From positions 219,314 to 283,313 of the forward strand of contig CAVSFF010000012.1 in the NCBI GenBank assembly GCA_963727285.1: a DNA stretch of 64,000 nucleotides, read 5' to 3'. Source of the DNA: CAITWD01 sp963727285 (GTDB lineage: Bacteria > Actinomycetota > Thermoleophilia > Miltoncostaeales > Miltoncostaeaceae). Below are positions 1-10,243 of this stretch, one piece after another. Below the pieces are notes generated by a model. That model was not told where the DNA came from. It made no database searches and saw only the letters and a list, made by a program, of their open reading frames with translations. Position 1 is the stretch's first letter. The number at the start of each line of letters is the position of its first letter. Position numbers and translations under genes: made by a program.

Positions 1-1200
1 GACTGGGGCGTCACCGGGGGACGCTTCGGCGCGCGCCGCATCGTGGGGCGTACCCGCTATCGGAGGCCGAACGGGCATCCGGACCGTCTTCCGGCATTCC
101 TCGACGGGGTGCGGATATTGGAGATCGCAACCGATCGCGGGCCGATCGGCGTCGTGCGTGACGGAGACCGACTCGTGATCGCATTGGCCCTCGACGCCGA
201 ACCGATGACGCTCGCCGGCGACGCCGAGATGGCGGCGCGTCGTGCAGCGTGGGGTGACGTACTCGCGGGCCTCGCCCGGCCGGGCGCCGCCATCTCGCGG
301 GTGCAGTGGATCGCCCGTACCCGCCGCCTGGGCCCCCGCGCGCAGAGCGCGTTCGTCCCGCCCGACATCGCCGACACGACTCCCGAGTACGCGGTGGCGA
401 GTTACCTCGACCTCGTCGCGCGGGTCGGATCGGAGTCCCGGGACTACGCGCTCACCCTGGCACTCGCCGTCGACGGGACCCGCGGCGGGGTCGGCCATGC
501 CGTGCAGCAGGCCCTCGACGCGGCCGGCGATCTCAGCGATCAGATCCACGCCGCCGGCCTCGGATCCGCACGCGTCCTCGACCCGGATGGCGTCGCGTCC
601 GAACTGCGGAGCATGGGGGACGCCGACCTGGACGACGCATTGACGGCGTCGCCGCACGGCGGGGTTGCGTTGTCGCCCGTGCCGAACGACATCGGCCCGA
701 TGGCGATCGCCGAATCCTGGGGGAATGTCCGCTGTGACGGGGCATGGCACGCGGTCTTCTGGATCAGTCAATGGCCCCACGGAGATGCCCCGGGCGACGT
801 CCTGGCCCCGCTGGTGCTCGCCGGTCCGGTGGTGCGGTCGGTCGCGGTCGTGATGGAACCGCGGAACCCCGCCCGCGCGGTCCGCGAGGCCGAACAGGCA
901 CGGCTGCGCGATGTGGCCGACGACGACCTGCGCGAGCGTGCGGGCTTCATGCGGACGGTCCGGCGGAGCCGCCAACAGTCCGCGGTCTCCGCCCAGGAGC
1001 GGGAGCTTGCCGACGGGCATGCCGCCTACCGCTTTACGGGGTACGTCGCCGTCGCCGCGGATTCGCGGGAGGCCCTCGACGAGGCCTGCCGCGAGCTGGT
1101 CGTGGCCGCGGCCCAGGCCCGGTGCGAAGTGCGGCGCGTCTGGGGCGACCAGGCCGCCGGCCTCGCGATGGTCCTGCCCCTGTGTCGGGGATTGGGATGA
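1..1200 (+). CDS. SCO6880-like conjugation-associated protein, 3' part
   Basis: The reading frame is open from base 1, so the gene starts upstream of the window and only its C-terminal 399 residues are seen. The GTG at 43 is internal. The sequence resembles the cytoplasmic part of the SCO6880 family, actinobacterial proteins with N-terminal membrane helices that accompany VirB4- and VirD4-like ATPases in conjugation-type secretion loci. The expected N-terminal helices would lie outside the window. No enzymatic motif is visible. The stop overlaps the ATG of the next gene (ATGA at 1197-1200), so it heads a three-gene operon. The family call rests mainly on length, position and the two ATPases that follow. 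Confidence 0.6.
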   Translation, partial: DWGVTGGRFGARRIVGRTRYRRPNGHPDRLPAFLDGVRILEIATDRGPIGVVRDGDRLVIALALDAEPMTLAGDAEMAARRAAWGDVLAGLARPGAAISRVQWIARTRRLGPRAQSAFVPPDIADTTPEYAVASYLDLVARVGSESRDYALTLALAVDGTRGGVGHAVQQALDAAGDLSDQIHAAGLGSARVLDPDGVASELRSMGDADLDDALTASPHGGVALSPVPNDIGPMAIAESWGNVRCDGAWHAVFWISQWPHGDAPGDVLAPLVLAGPVVRSVAVVMEPRNPARAVREAEQARLRDVADDDLRERAGFMRTVRRSRQQSAVSAQERELADGHAAYRFTGYVAVAADSREALDEACRELVVAAAQARCEVRRVWGDQAAGLAMVLPLCRGLG

Positions 1201-2430
1201 CGGCGCCGCCGGTCACGGCGCGGGTCCTGACCACCGCGCACCTGTCTGCGGCCCATCCGTTCTTCGCCGGACGGACGCTTGACCCCGGCGGCGTCCTTGT
1301 CGGCCGCGACGTCATCTCCGGGCGTGCATTCGCCGTCGATCCGTGGCGGCTCTACGCCGCGGGGGCGATCACCAGCCCGGGCACGCTGATCGCGGGTCAG
1401 GTCGGGCTCGGCAAGAGCGCCCTCGTCAAGACCTACGTCGCCCGCCAGGCCATCGCCGGCCGGAGGGCGACGGTGATCGACCCGAAGGGGGAATACGGCC
1501 CGCTTGCGGAGTGGTTCGGGGTGCGGCCCATCCGATTGCGCCCCGGAGGGGCGACACGGCTCAACCCGCTCGATCCCGCCATCGGCACCGACGCCCACGC
1601 CTTGCTCGTGTCCGCCATCCTCGAGCACGGCCTGGGACGGCGGCTCGCGCCCGTCGAGCGCGCGGCGATCGAACGGTACTGCCGGATGCCTCCCGGTGAC
1701 GGACCGGCGACGCTCGCAAGCTATCCACCGCGCCCTCCGGGCACCGACCTCCGACGACGCCCGCGCGCTCGGGACGCCCGTCGCCCGACTCGCCGAAGAG
1801 ACGCGGCCGTGCGCCCTCGAGCTGCAGCGGCTCTGCGACGGCGAGCTCTCGGGCATGCTCGATGCAGCGACCACCGCGGACGTCCGCCTCGACGGTCCCG
1901 TCGTCGTGTTCGACCTGAGTGCGATCCACGGGTCCGCCGCCCTCGGGATCGTGATGGCCTGTATCGCCGCCTGGCACGACGGCCACGCCACCGCCGGCAC
2001 CGGCACCGGCGCCCGGATACTCGTCATCGACGAGGCCTGGGCGCTGATCGCGCGCACGGCGACCGCAGAGTTCTTCCAACGATCGTGGAAGCTGGCGCGC
2101 GCGTCCGGGGTCCAGAACATCCTCGTCGTCCACCGGATCTCCGACCTGATGGCGGCCGGCGACGCCGGATCGCGCGTGGCACGGATCGCGGAAGGCCTCG
2201 TGTCCGAGTCCGAGATCTGTGTCCTGATGCGCCAGGCACACGCCGACCTCGCCGTCACCCGGGAGCGACTCGGGCTCAGCGATACCGAGGCGGAGCTGGT
2301 GACCCGGCTGCCGCGGGGCACCGCACTGTGGCGCATCGGCGGCCGCAGCTTCGCCGTCGCGCACGTCATCTCGGCGGCCGAGGCCGCACTGATCGACACC
2401 GATCGCGCGATGCGGTCGGAGTCGGCGTGA
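1197..2430 (+). CDS. VirB4/TraC-like conjugation ATPase, one frame break
   Basis: Starts at the ATG that overlaps the upstream stop. It has a Walker A motif (GQVGLGKSALVKTY) near residue 70 and a Walker B (LVIDEAW) in the second half, as in VirB4/TraC ATPases that energise type IV secretion. The frame breaks near 1715: residues up to ...PATL read in one frame and those from QAIHRAL onward read one base later. Skipping one base restores 410 residues with no stop. Family members are usually somewhat longer at the N-terminus. The stop overlaps the GTG of the VirD4-like gene. Probable assembly insertion rather than decay, because both halves are well conserved. Confidence 0.75.
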
Positions 2431-3893
2431 CACCGGCCGAGGCCCTGGTCGCGGCGGGAGCGATCGTCGGCCTGTGTGCACTGCTGGTCGGACGCTGGCG
2501 CGAGGATGGCGAGCGCCACCGCGCCGTCGCCCGGTTCGCCCGCCGACGCGACCTGCGTGGCCTGATCCTGCGCCGGCCATCCCCGGGCCGCGTCGTCGTC
2601 GGGCGGGCGGGTCATCGGCTCTTGGCGATCGAACGGCGGCATTCGCTGCTGGTGATCGGCCCCCCGCAGACGGGCAAGACGGCGGGCCTTGCAATTCCCG
2701 CGATCCTCGAGTGGCCCGGGCCCGTGCTGGTGACCTCGAGCAAGCCGGATGTTCTGGAAGTCACCCGCACTGCGCGGGCCGCACGCGGCCCAATCATGGT
2801 CTACGACCCGTGCACCGACCCGGCGGCGTCCGCGGGCTGGACACCGGTCGCCGCCGTGACCGACTGGTCGGATGCGCTCGTCTCCGCACGGGCGCTGATG
2901 AGCGTCCGGGCGTCCGGAGGCGTCGGTGATCAGGACTTCTGGCACGCCGCGGCAGAGGCGTCGCTGGCGCCGATGCTCCGGGCCGCCGCACACGAGGGAG
3001 GCATGGCGCGCCTGGTGGAGTGGCTCGACCGTGGCGACGGCGCCGACGAGGAAGTCGCCCACATCCTCGATGCGTCCGGGGATCCGCCGGCCCGGTCGGC
3101 CTGGCGGGCGGTGACCGCGCTCGATCCGCGCACGCGTTCAGGGGTCGTTGCGACGGCCCGGACCGCCCTCGCCGGCTGGTGGGATCCGCGCGTGCTCGAC
3201 GCCGCGCACGCCGAGATCACGCCGTCCCGGTTGCTTGCGGGCGCGGCCAGTCTGTACCTGGTCGCTCCGACCCACGAGCAGGACCGCCTGCGCAACATCT
3301 ATGCGGCGATCGTCCAGGAGATGACACGCGCCGTCTTCGCCCGACGGGCCCGGACCGGCGCCCCGCTCGATCCGGCGCTCCTGGTGGTCTTGGACGAGGC
3401 CGCCCACATCGCGCCGGTGCGCGACCTGGCGACACTCGCGGCCACCGGACCGGAACCGGGAATCCAGTTGGTGACGGTCTTCCATGACCACGCCCAGATC
3501 CGCGCAATCTACGGCGCACGGGCACCCTCGGTGATCGCCAACCATCGCGCCCGGCTGCTGCTGCCCGGGGTTGGCGACACGGACACGCTCGGGGAGATCA
3601 GCGGCGGGCTCGGGACCGCTCCACGCCGCCGGATCTCCCGCACAACGGGCCGTCACGGCCCGACGGCCACCGAGTCCGAGGCGGTCGAGCCCCTGATCCC
3701 GGGCCACGCCCTGCGCGAGATGCCGGACGGGTCGGGCCTGCTGGTCTACGGCACCCGACCCCCGGTCCGGATCACCCTGCGACCGTGGTTCGCCGACCGG
3801 ACGTTGCGCGCGATTGCCGACGGGGACGGGGTTGAGGGATTCGGGACCCGGGCCGATGAACCCTCCAGGGATCCCGCCACAGGACAGAGGTGA
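2427..3893 (+). CDS. VirD4/TraG-like type IV coupling ATPase
   Basis: 488 residues from a GTG that overlaps the preceding stop. A short hydrophobic N-terminus is followed by a Walker A (GPPQTGKTAGLAIP) near residue 78, the family string VTSSKPDVL, and a Walker B (LVVLDEAAHIAPV) around residue 320. This is the architecture of VirD4/TraG coupling proteins, which bring the relaxase-DNA complex to the secretion channel. The natural partner, a MobF relaxase, is encoded at 16524-19100. No pilus or channel genes are seen between, so the channel is either encoded upstream of the window or missing. Confidence 0.8.
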   Translation: MTPAEALVAAGAIVGLCALLVGRWREDGERHRAVARFARRRDLRGLILRRPSPGRVVVGRAGHRLLAIERRHSLLVIGPPQTGKTAGLAIPAILEWPGPVLVTSSKPDVLEVTRTARAARGPIMVYDPCTDPAASAGWTPVAAVTDWSDALVSARALMSVRASGGVGDQDFWHAAAEASLAPMLRAAAHEGGMARLVEWLDRGDGADEEVAHILDASGDPPARSAWRAVTALDPRTRSGVVATARTALAGWWDPRVLDAAHAEITPSRLLAGAASLYLVAPTHEQDRLRNIYAAIVQEMTRAVFARRARTGAPLDPALLVVLDEAAHIAPVRDLATLAATGPEPGIQLVTVFHDHAQIRAIYGARAPSVIANHRARLLLPGVGDTDTLGEISGGLGTAPRRRISRTTGRHGPTATESEAVEPLIPGHALREMPDGSGLLVYGTRPPVRITLRPWFADRTLRAIADGDGVEGFGTRADEPSRDPATGQR

Positions 3894-3901
3894 CACGCAC
3901 G

Positions 3902-5001
3902 ATGCAGCCACGACACGCGCTCTCGACAACGCGTCGGATCGGTGCGGTACTCGCACCGGCCGCCGCCGCCGCAATCACCATGGGGGCGGTGGTCGCTCCG
4001 GCCGTCGCACAAGGGCATCATCGCGGGCATCGCCACCACTCCGCCGCCGGTCGCAGCGAAGCCCGCACCGTGACGATTCATGGCGTGGTCACCGGAACGC
4101 CGAGCGCGACGCAGCTGCAGATCATCCGCACGCTCCACGGGCACGGCAACTGCCTTGGCGCGCCCAAGGTCACGACCCTGCTCCTCGATCCGTCGACGAC
4201 GTTCGCCACCGCGACGCTGCCCTCTGCATCCTGGAGCGACCTCGCACCGGGCGATGCGGTCACCGTCACCGTGACGATCCCTGCCGGCGGTGCGCTCGCG
4301 ACGGCGCCGGCCTCGTCGGTCGTCGACACCGGCACGCCCGCACCCGTCACGTGTGTGGTCCGCGGCATCGCGACGACCGCCGGCTCTGCCGGCGGCGTAT
4401 CGATCTCGGTCCCACTCGGCCACGGGCGGCGCGGCACCATCACCGACATGGCCATCACGTCAACACGGGGCGGCACAACAGCAACCTGCATCGGCTGTTC
4501 ACCAACGCGCCCGGCGCGCCGACCTCGCTGAATGTCCAGTTCGACACGAACACGGTCTTCGTCGACGTCGGACACCCGGGGGCGACGATCGACCAGATCG
4601 CCGCAGGCGACCGGCTGACGATCGTGTGGTCGGTGTCGCCCGGCACGCCGCTGGACAGCGTCCCTGCCGCCAAGGTGATCGACCGCGGACCGCCGCCGCC
4701 GATCCGCTACGTCGCCCGCGGCACCGCCGCATCGGCGGGAACCCTCGCCGGCGTCTCCCTGACGCTCGGCCGCATCCATCCGAATGTCGCGCCGCGTCTG
4801 GCCACGGGGTCGGTGCTGGCGGTGGCCTTCGGCCCGGGCACCGTGTTCGTCGATGCCGGGCACCCGGGCGCGACGATCGACCAGATCGCCCAGGGCGACC
4901 GACTGATCGTGGTCTGGCGCGCACCGCGAGGAATCGCGGCGGTCAACCTTCCCGCCGCCGCACGCGTGATCGATCTGGGCCAGCCTGGAGCAACGGGCTA
5001 G
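3902..5001 (+). CDS. secreted three-repeat protein (DUF5666-like), one frame break
   Basis: A signal peptide (arginine-rich start, hydrophobic run of about 18 residues, AVA-type cleavage) is followed by a His-rich linker and three repeats of about 100 residues. Each repeat ends in a GDxLT(I/V)VW-type strand and a VID(L/R)G-type strand, resembling the small beta-barrel repeats of DUF5666 proteins. The frame is lost between about 4450 and 4490. Unlike most breaks in this window it needs one extra base (or two fewer). Repeats 2 and 3 share the string VGHPGATIDQIA or a close variant. A GTG at 3890 is an alternative start. Function unknown; likely cell-surface or extracellular. The protein at 43574-44270 is related. 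Confidence 0.6.
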
Positions 5002-5030
5002 CCCCGCCGCCCGGAATCCGGCACCCCCGG

Positions 5031-5056
5031 GAGACCGTCGCCTACGCGGCGGTCTC
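5031..5056. terminator. hairpin between convergent genes
   Basis: GAGACCGTCGC pairs with GCGGCGGTCTC (one U-G wobble) around a 4-nt loop. It sits at the tail-to-tail junction of the secreted repeat gene and the MFS gene and overlaps the MFS stop codon. It could end transcription from both sides. There is no T-run. Confidence 0.45.
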
Positions 5057-6655
5057 CGTGCCGGGTTCCGGTGCCGTCCCGTCGGCCACGTCGACCGAGC
5101 GCGGGATCAACAGCGAGGTCACGAGACCCGCGAGCACGAACGCCGCGGCGATGATGCCGACGGTCCGTGTGGCGTCCGCAAACGAGGTGTCCAGCACGCC
5201 CGACAGCGGCGCCGTCGACGGCGCGGCCCGCAGACCGGGCAATGCGGTGCCGGCCGACGATTGGACCGCATCGGCGATCGACGACGCCTTGTCATGCGGC
5301 ACCCCCGCGGACTCGAGGCCGCTGGTGGTGTGGCTGGTGATCGCGATCGAGAGTGCCGTCCCCAGGATCGCGGTGCCGAGCGCCGACCCGACCTGGCGCA
5401 GCGTCGACTGAATCCCGGACGCCTGTCCCGAGCGGTCCCGCGGGATCTCGGCCAGTGCCACGTTGGTGAGTTGGGCGGTCGCGAGCCCGACGCCGACGCC
5501 GTAGACCGCAAGCGGGATCACGAACCGCCACGCCGACATCGGCGCGTCGACGACCAGGGCAAAGGCCGCGATCCCGATCGTCTCCAGGAGCATCCCGACA
5601 CGGACCGTCCACACGCCGCCGATGCGCATCGAAATCGGTGCCGCCAGGCCGCCGGCGGCAAATGCCCCGAGCGCCAGCGGCAACAGCGCGGCGCCGGTGT
5701 CCAGTGGCGAGAGCCCGAGCACGTTCTGCAAAAAGAGCGGGATCACGAAGACGAGGCCGAACTCGCCCAACGACACGATCAGGATCGTCAGCCCACCCCA
5801 CCGGAACGACCGCAACGCGAACAGGCTGAGATCGATCAGCGCAGGCCGGCCCCGGCGGGTGCGATAGACCAATCGCACGACGAAGCTGGTGAGCAGGATC
5901 GCGGCCAGGGCAAACGCCCACGGCACCGGCGATCCGGGCAGGGGCCAGTCCCAGCTGCCGATGCTGAATGGCACCTTGGTGTGCCACCACCCGTACCGCT
6001 GGCCCTCGATGAGACCGAAGATCAGTGACGCGAAGCCGAACGACACCAAGAACACGCCGACGATGTCCTTGAGCCCCTCGGCGGTCTCGTCGCGCGACTC
6101 CGGGACGAGCAGATAGGCGAAGATCAGGATGGCCGCGCTCACCGGCAGGTTGAGCAGGAAGATCGCGCGCCAGGTGTAGTCGGTCGTCAGCCAGCCGCCC
6201 AACAGCGGCCCGAGGGCGGCCGCGCCGGCGATGACCGATCCCCAAATCCCGAACGCGATGGCGCGCTCGCGGCCACGGAAGTTTGCGTTGACCAGCGAGA
6301 GCGAGGTCGGCAGGATCATCGCGCCGCCGACACCCTGCAGCATGCGTGCCGAGATCATCATCGGGCCCGAGGTCGCTGCGCCGGCGTAGAGCGACGCCAG
6401 CGCGAAGACGGCGACGCCGATCATGAACATCCGCCGGCGGCCAACACGGTCGGCGATCGCACCGACGGCCACAAGCAGGGCGGCGAAGACCAGCGAGTAG
6501 GCCGAATTGATCCATTCGGCGCCCGCGATGTTCATGTGCAGGTCGGGGACGATCCGCGGCAGCGCCACGTTGACGATCGTCGAGTCCACGATGATGAGCG
6601 CGACGCCCATTGCCAGGACCGGCATGATCGCCCAGCGCCGCGCGTTTGCGTTCAT
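5042..6655 (-). CDS. MFS drug/proton antiporter, DHA2 (EmrB/QacA-type)
   Basis: 537 residues from ATG at 6655; the open frame runs 26 codons further upstream but that extension looks non-coding. It has about 14 hydrophobic segments, the loop 2-3 motif (GAIADRVGRRRMF), motif C in helix 5 (GSVIAGAAALGPLLGGW) and an acidic residue in helix 1 (IIVDSTIVNVALP), all features of 14-TM DHA2 exporters. Likely a proton-driven exporter of toxic or signalling molecules; the substrate cannot be read from the sequence. Divergent from the cytochrome c gene, with a 194-bp gap holding both promoters. Confidence 0.88.
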   Translation of the reverse strand: MNANARRWAIMPVLAMGVALIIVDSTIVNVALPRIVPDLHMNIAGAEWINSAYSLVFAALLVAVGAIADRVGRRRMFMIGVAVFALASLYAGAATSGPMMISARMLQGVGGAMILPTSLSLVNANFRGRERAIAFGIWGSVIAGAAALGPLLGGWLTTDYTWRAIFLLNLPVSAAILIFAYLLVPESRDETAEGLKDIVGVFLVSFGFASLIFGLIEGQRYGWWHTKVPFSIGSWDWPLPGSPVPWAFALAAILLTSFVVRLVYRTRRGRPALIDLSLFALRSFRWGGLTILIVSLGEFGLVFVIPLFLQNVLGLSPLDTGAALLPLALGAFAAGGLAAPISMRIGGVWTVRVGMLLETIGIAAFALVVDAPMSAWRFVIPLAVYGVGVGLATAQLTNVALAEIPRDRSGQASGIQSTLRQVGSALGTAILGTALSIAITSHTTSGLESAGVPHDKASSIADAVQSSAGTALPGLRAAPSTAPLSGVLDTSFADATRTVGIIAAAFVLAGLVTSLLIPRSVDVADGTAPEPGTETAA

Positions 6656-6849
6656 GAGCCCGAGCCTACCGTGCGGCTTCCGGCCGAATGGGGGACAACC
6701 GACCCGGCACGCCGTCCGGCCGCGCACCCTCATCGCTGTCTCACGGCCGAATTACCGCAGATGCAGCGAAGTGGGTCAGGGTTTCCCCTGATCCCGGATG
6801 CGGCCAATGCGCCGTGGAAGTTGACGGTGCGCACAGGTAGGTTTCTGGC

Positions 6850-7782
6850 ATGCCCGAGTCTGCGCACCCCAACCGGTGGTTTGGCGCCAACCCCCAGGCC
6901 ACCGCTTCACAGGGGAAAAACCAGCACGGATGGACGCGCGAGACCCCCGCCACGTGGCGGTCCGCGCTTGGGTTGTCGGACAAGTCGGAGGACCGTGAGC
7001 CGCCGGAGGGCGGCGGATACTGGTATCCGGAGAGTCCGAAGAAGAAGGGCCCGATCATTGCGGCGATCGTGATCTTGGCGGTCATCGCCATCGCGGTCGG
7101 CTGGATCATCGGCAACGCCACGGGTGGTTCCAGCAGCCAGCCGAACCTGGCGGCCAAACAGGATCCGACGATCGCCTACGGCGGACGACTGTTCGTCTCG
7201 TTCGCGTGCTCGGCGTGCCACGGCATGCAGGGCAAGGGTGGCGTTGATGCGGCCGTGCCGGCGCTGGCGACCGTCGAGCTCGAGTATGAGTCCGGTGCAG
7301 ATCGCCACCATCATCGAGGACGGCGTCCCCGGACAGGCCGCCAGCAACGGCGGCACGACCGGTCCGTACATGCCGACCTGGCGCAATATTCTGTCCAAGC
7401 AGCAGGTCGCCGCCCTTGACCGCCTACATCGGCCAGGGGCTGCCAGCCGTCGCCGGGGCCGCGCCGCAGGGCGTCCCGACCGGCCAGGGCGACGTCTCCG
7501 CCGGACAGGTGCTGTTCCTCAACTACGGCTGTGAGAACTGCCATGGCGCCAACGGCCTCGGCGGCGTCGTCAACCCGTCGGCGGACGGGACGATTCCACC
7601 GCTGGGTGGCAAGTACTTCAATGCGCGAGTTCCCCACCCAGGCGATCAAGGACGTCATCACCAACGGCAGCGTCATCGGCAAGAACCCGATCACGAGCAT
7701 GCCGCACTGGGGCGGCATCATCCCGCCGGACCAGCTCCAGCAGATGGCCGAATACATCCAGACCCTCCCGGGTCCGTCCTGA
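6850..7782 (+). CDS. membrane-anchored dihaem cytochrome c, three frame breaks
   Basis: Starts at ATG 6850. About 70 hydrophilic residues precede one transmembrane helix (IIAAIVILAVIAIAVGWIIG). Two cytochrome c domains follow, each with a haem motif: CSACH and CENCH. Axial methionines are plausible in GPYMPTW and ITSMPHW. The frame breaks near 7288, 7417 and 7620. Each break is repaired by dropping one base (gag-t-atg, gcc-c-ttg, ttc-a-atg), giving 309 residues. The protein would carry electrons on the outer face of the membrane, probably between a quinol-oxidising complex and a terminal oxidase; the CtaG-like gene at 13992 fits this. Three same-direction breaks in one conserved gene suggest sequence error. 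Confidence 0.7.
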
Positions 7783-7829
7783 TCGGCACCGCGTCCCGGT
7801 AACGCCGGGCGCAGGATCCTGTCTCACCG

Positions 7830-7862
7830 CAACGGCGGCCCTCGGGCCGCCGTTGCCTGTTT
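7830..7862 (+). terminator. Rho-independent terminator after cytochrome c gene
   Basis: A perfect 12-bp stem (CAACGGCGGCCC, loop TC, GGGCCGCCGTTG, 7830-7855) is followed by CCTGTTTTC. One of the few hairpins in the window with a clear T-run. Confidence 0.8.
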
Positions 7863-8039
7863 TCAGACCGTTCCGCGGTCGGCGGGAGTTCACCCGCTGA
7901 AACCTGACGGTCACCGCCACGCAACATCCGCGGCGTGCCACGCGGAGAGAGTGGACACGTCGGCGCGGGATCCCGTGCGCGCAGCCTGCGCGCACCCAGC
8001 CGCGCCCACGGACGGTCATCTTCCGATCAAAGGATCTCC

Positions 8040-9773
8040 ATGATTCGCCGCTTTCCCAAGACCGCAGCGATCGCTGCCGGTGCGGTCGCCGTGGCCGGCG
8101 TCGCGGCGGCGGGCGTTGTTGCCGCCAACGCGGGCCATCCGGCCGCGCCGCAGGCCGCCCAGCTCTCGCGCCAGAACGTGACGCACCGCTATGGCACGCC
8201 CACGACCGGTCGCCACTCGCTGCTGATCAGCGTCGACGGCCTGCACGCCTCCGATCTCCGGAAGTTCATCGCGCTATACCCGAGCTCGAACCTCGCCAAG
8301 CTGTCGCGGCGCGGGACGACCTACTCGCACGCGCTCACGGCCTTCCCGTCGGACTCGTTCCCCGGCATGCTCGCCCTCGCGACCGGCGGAACCCCGAAGC
8401 AGACCGGCGTCTACTACGACGTCTCCTACAACCGGGCGACCTACGACCCGTCGAACACCACCTGCTCGGGGGCCCCGGGCGCGGTCGTGGCCTACGACGA
8501 GTCGATCGACCAGAGCTTGGCCCACCTGTCGGGCACGCCGAGCGGCACCGGCGGCGCCAACGCGTCGGCCATCGATCCCGCCAACCTCCCGCGCGCGATC
8601 GTCAACGGCACCTGCCAGCCCGTCTACCCGCACAACTACCTTCAGTCGAACACGATCTTCGAGGTCGCCCACAACGCGGGCCTCTACACGGCGTGGTCGG
8701 ACAAGCACCCGGCCTATGAGTTGCTCAACGGCAACGACAAGTACAACACCGCCGGCGGCGCGTCGATCAACGACCTCTACACGCCCGAGATCAACAGCGC
8801 CGTCAACGCGAACGAGCTCAAGGTGCCGTACGGCCCCGAGACCGGGCAATACGTGCCCGTCGGCGGCGACTACACCACGAGCGTCGACGGGGCGATGGCC
8901 TACGACAACATCAAGGTGGACGCCGTCGTCAACCAGATCAACGGCCTGACCTCGACGGGCGGCACGCCCGCCGGCGGCAAGAAGGTCCCGTCGATCTTCG
9001 GCATGAACTTCCAGTCCGTCTCGGTCGGCCAGAAGCTGCCGGTCGCCGCGTACCTCAACGACGGCCGCACCTTCAGCCCTCAGCTCCTGACCGCCCTCGG
9101 GTTCGTCGACCAGTCGCTCGGGCGCGTTGTCGGCGCGCTGTCGGCCAACCACCTGCTCGACTCGACCCAGATCATCATCACCGCCAAACACGGCCAGTCG
9201 CCGAAGAACCGCGGCGCGCTTCACCGCATCCCCGAGAGCGACGGCACCACCAACAGCCTTGTCGGGTTCGTCAACGCCCACGACGGCCAGCCGTTGGCCA
9301 CCGACACGGCCGACGACGTCGGCCTGCTGTGGTGGCAGAACCCGGCCACCGGCCCCGGGGGCGTTGTCGCGGCGCTCAACAACGACAAGGTCACGACCAA
9401 CGTCCTGTCGGTCAAGCACGTCTACGCCGGCAGCGAGCTCCAGTCGCTGTTCGGCGTGCCGGCGGCGACCGCCAACGTCGACGACCTCGGCAACCGCGTC
9501 CCGGACGTCGTGATCCAGCCGCAGCACGGCGTGATCTATTCGACCTCGCTCAAGAAGGTTGCCGAGCACGGCGGCGGCACCAACGACGACCGCAACGTCG
9601 CCCTCCTGGTCGTCGACGGCTGGGCGGGTCACGGCGTCAGGACGGTCCGCAAGGACGTGTCCACCACGCAGGTCGCCCCGACGATCCTCAGATGGCTGGG
9701 GCTCAGTCCGTCGGCGCTGACCGCGGCGGTGCAGGCACACACGACAGTCCTGCCGCAACCGCACTCCCACTGA
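8040..9773 (+). CDS. secreted alkaline phosphatase superfamily phosphodiesterase
   Basis: 577 residues from ATG 8040, preceded by AAGGATCT. A signal peptide (residues 1 to about 35, Ala/Val-rich) precedes a type I phosphodiesterase/nucleotide pyrophosphatase fold. Likely metal and nucleophile positions are ISVDGLHASD, the stretch AFPSDSFPGMLALATGG, WSDKHPAYE, ITAKHGQSP and AEHGGGTNDDRN, matching the Asp/Ser-or-Thr/Asp-His/Asp-His ligand order of the family. Such enzymes hydrolyse phosphodiesters outside the cell. The substrate is unknown. It is monocistronic between terminators at 7830 and 9807. Confidence 0.85.
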   Translation: MIRRFPKTAAIAAGAVAVAGVAAAGVVAANAGHPAAPQAAQLSRQNVTHRYGTPTTGRHSLLISVDGLHASDLRKFIALYPSSNLAKLSRRGTTYSHALTAFPSDSFPGMLALATGGTPKQTGVYYDVSYNRATYDPSNTTCSGAPGAVVAYDESIDQSLAHLSGTPSGTGGANASAIDPANLPRAIVNGTCQPVYPHNYLQSNTIFEVAHNAGLYTAWSDKHPAYELLNGNDKYNTAGGASINDLYTPEINSAVNANELKVPYGPETGQYVPVGGDYTTSVDGAMAYDNIKVDAVVNQINGLTSTGGTPAGGKKVPSIFGMNFQSVSVGQKLPVAAYLNDGRTFSPQLLTALGFVDQSLGRVVGALSANHLLDSTQIIITAKHGQSPKNRGALHRIPESDGTTNSLVGFVNAHDGQPLATDTADDVGLLWWQNPATGPGGVVAALNNDKVTTNVLSVKHVYAGSELQSLFGVPAATANVDDLGNRVPDVVIQPQHGVIYSTSLKKVAEHGGGTNDDRNVALLVVDGWAGHGVRTVRKDVSTTQVAPTILRWLGLSPSALTAAVQAHTTVLPQPHSH

Positions 9774-9806
9774 CCGTCCCGGCCCGACCGGGCTGATCAC
9801 ACAAGC

Positions 9807-9850
9807 CGGGCCCCCATCCCCTCCGACGATCCGGTGGGAATGGGGGCCCG
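9807..9850. terminator. bidirectional hairpin between phosphodiesterase and glnB
   Basis: CGGGCCCCCAT (9807-9817) pairs perfectly with ATGGGGGCCCG (9840-9850) around a 22-nt loop. It lies between convergent genes and can serve both; TTGTGCTT follows on the plus strand. Confidence 0.6.
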
Positions 9851-9874
9851 TTGTGCTTCCGTTACCGCTGGTGA

Positions 9875-10234
9875 CTACGCGTCGTCGGGGTGCGCCTCCA
9901 GCACGACGTCCCCACGTTCTCCGGTACGCACCCGGATGGACTCCTCGACGCCGAGCACGAAGATCTTCCCGTCGCCGGGGTGCCCGGTTTGGGCCAGCTC
10001 GAGGATCGCGTCCACTGCCTTGTCGACGTCCTTGTCGTCGAGCACGATCTCCAGCTTGATCTTGGGTCGCAGGAAGATCCCTGCGCGCCGGCCACGATAG
10101 CTGTCCGGCGCTCCGGCCTGGCGGCCGGATCCCTTGACTTCGCTGACGCTCATCGAGGGGAGTCCGAGACTGGCAAGTCGGTCACGGATCGGCTCGAAGG
10201 CCTCGTGACGAATGAATGCTTCGACTTTCTTCAT
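9875..10234 (-). CDS. glnB: PII nitrogen regulatory protein
   Basis: 119 residues. The T-loop tyrosine is in DSYRGRR (Tyr46, equivalent to Tyr51 of E. coli GlnB), followed by the IKLEIVLDD strand and the C-terminal GKIFVLGVEESIRVRTGERG signature. PII trimers bind ATP/ADP and 2-oxoglutarate and block AmtB by inserting the T-loop into the channel. It lies 9 nt downstream of amtB on the same strand, the usual amtB-glnK arrangement, so a GlnK-type role is likely. Actinobacterial homologues are often adenylylated on the T-loop tyrosine. No adenylyltransferase gene is nearby. Confidence 0.93.
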   Translation of the reverse strand: MKKVEAFIRHEAFEPIRDRLASLGLPSMSVSEVKGSGRQAGAPDSYRGRRAGIFLRPKIKLEIVLDDKDVDKAVDAILELAQTGHPGDGKIFVLGVEESIRVRTGERGDVVLEAHPDDA

Positions 10235-10243
10235 GACGTGTTC

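Noticed and set aside
1026..3062. Long open frame on the minus strand (678 codons)
   Set aside because: Arg/Pro-rich, antisense to three recognisable conjugation genes; a high-GC shadow.
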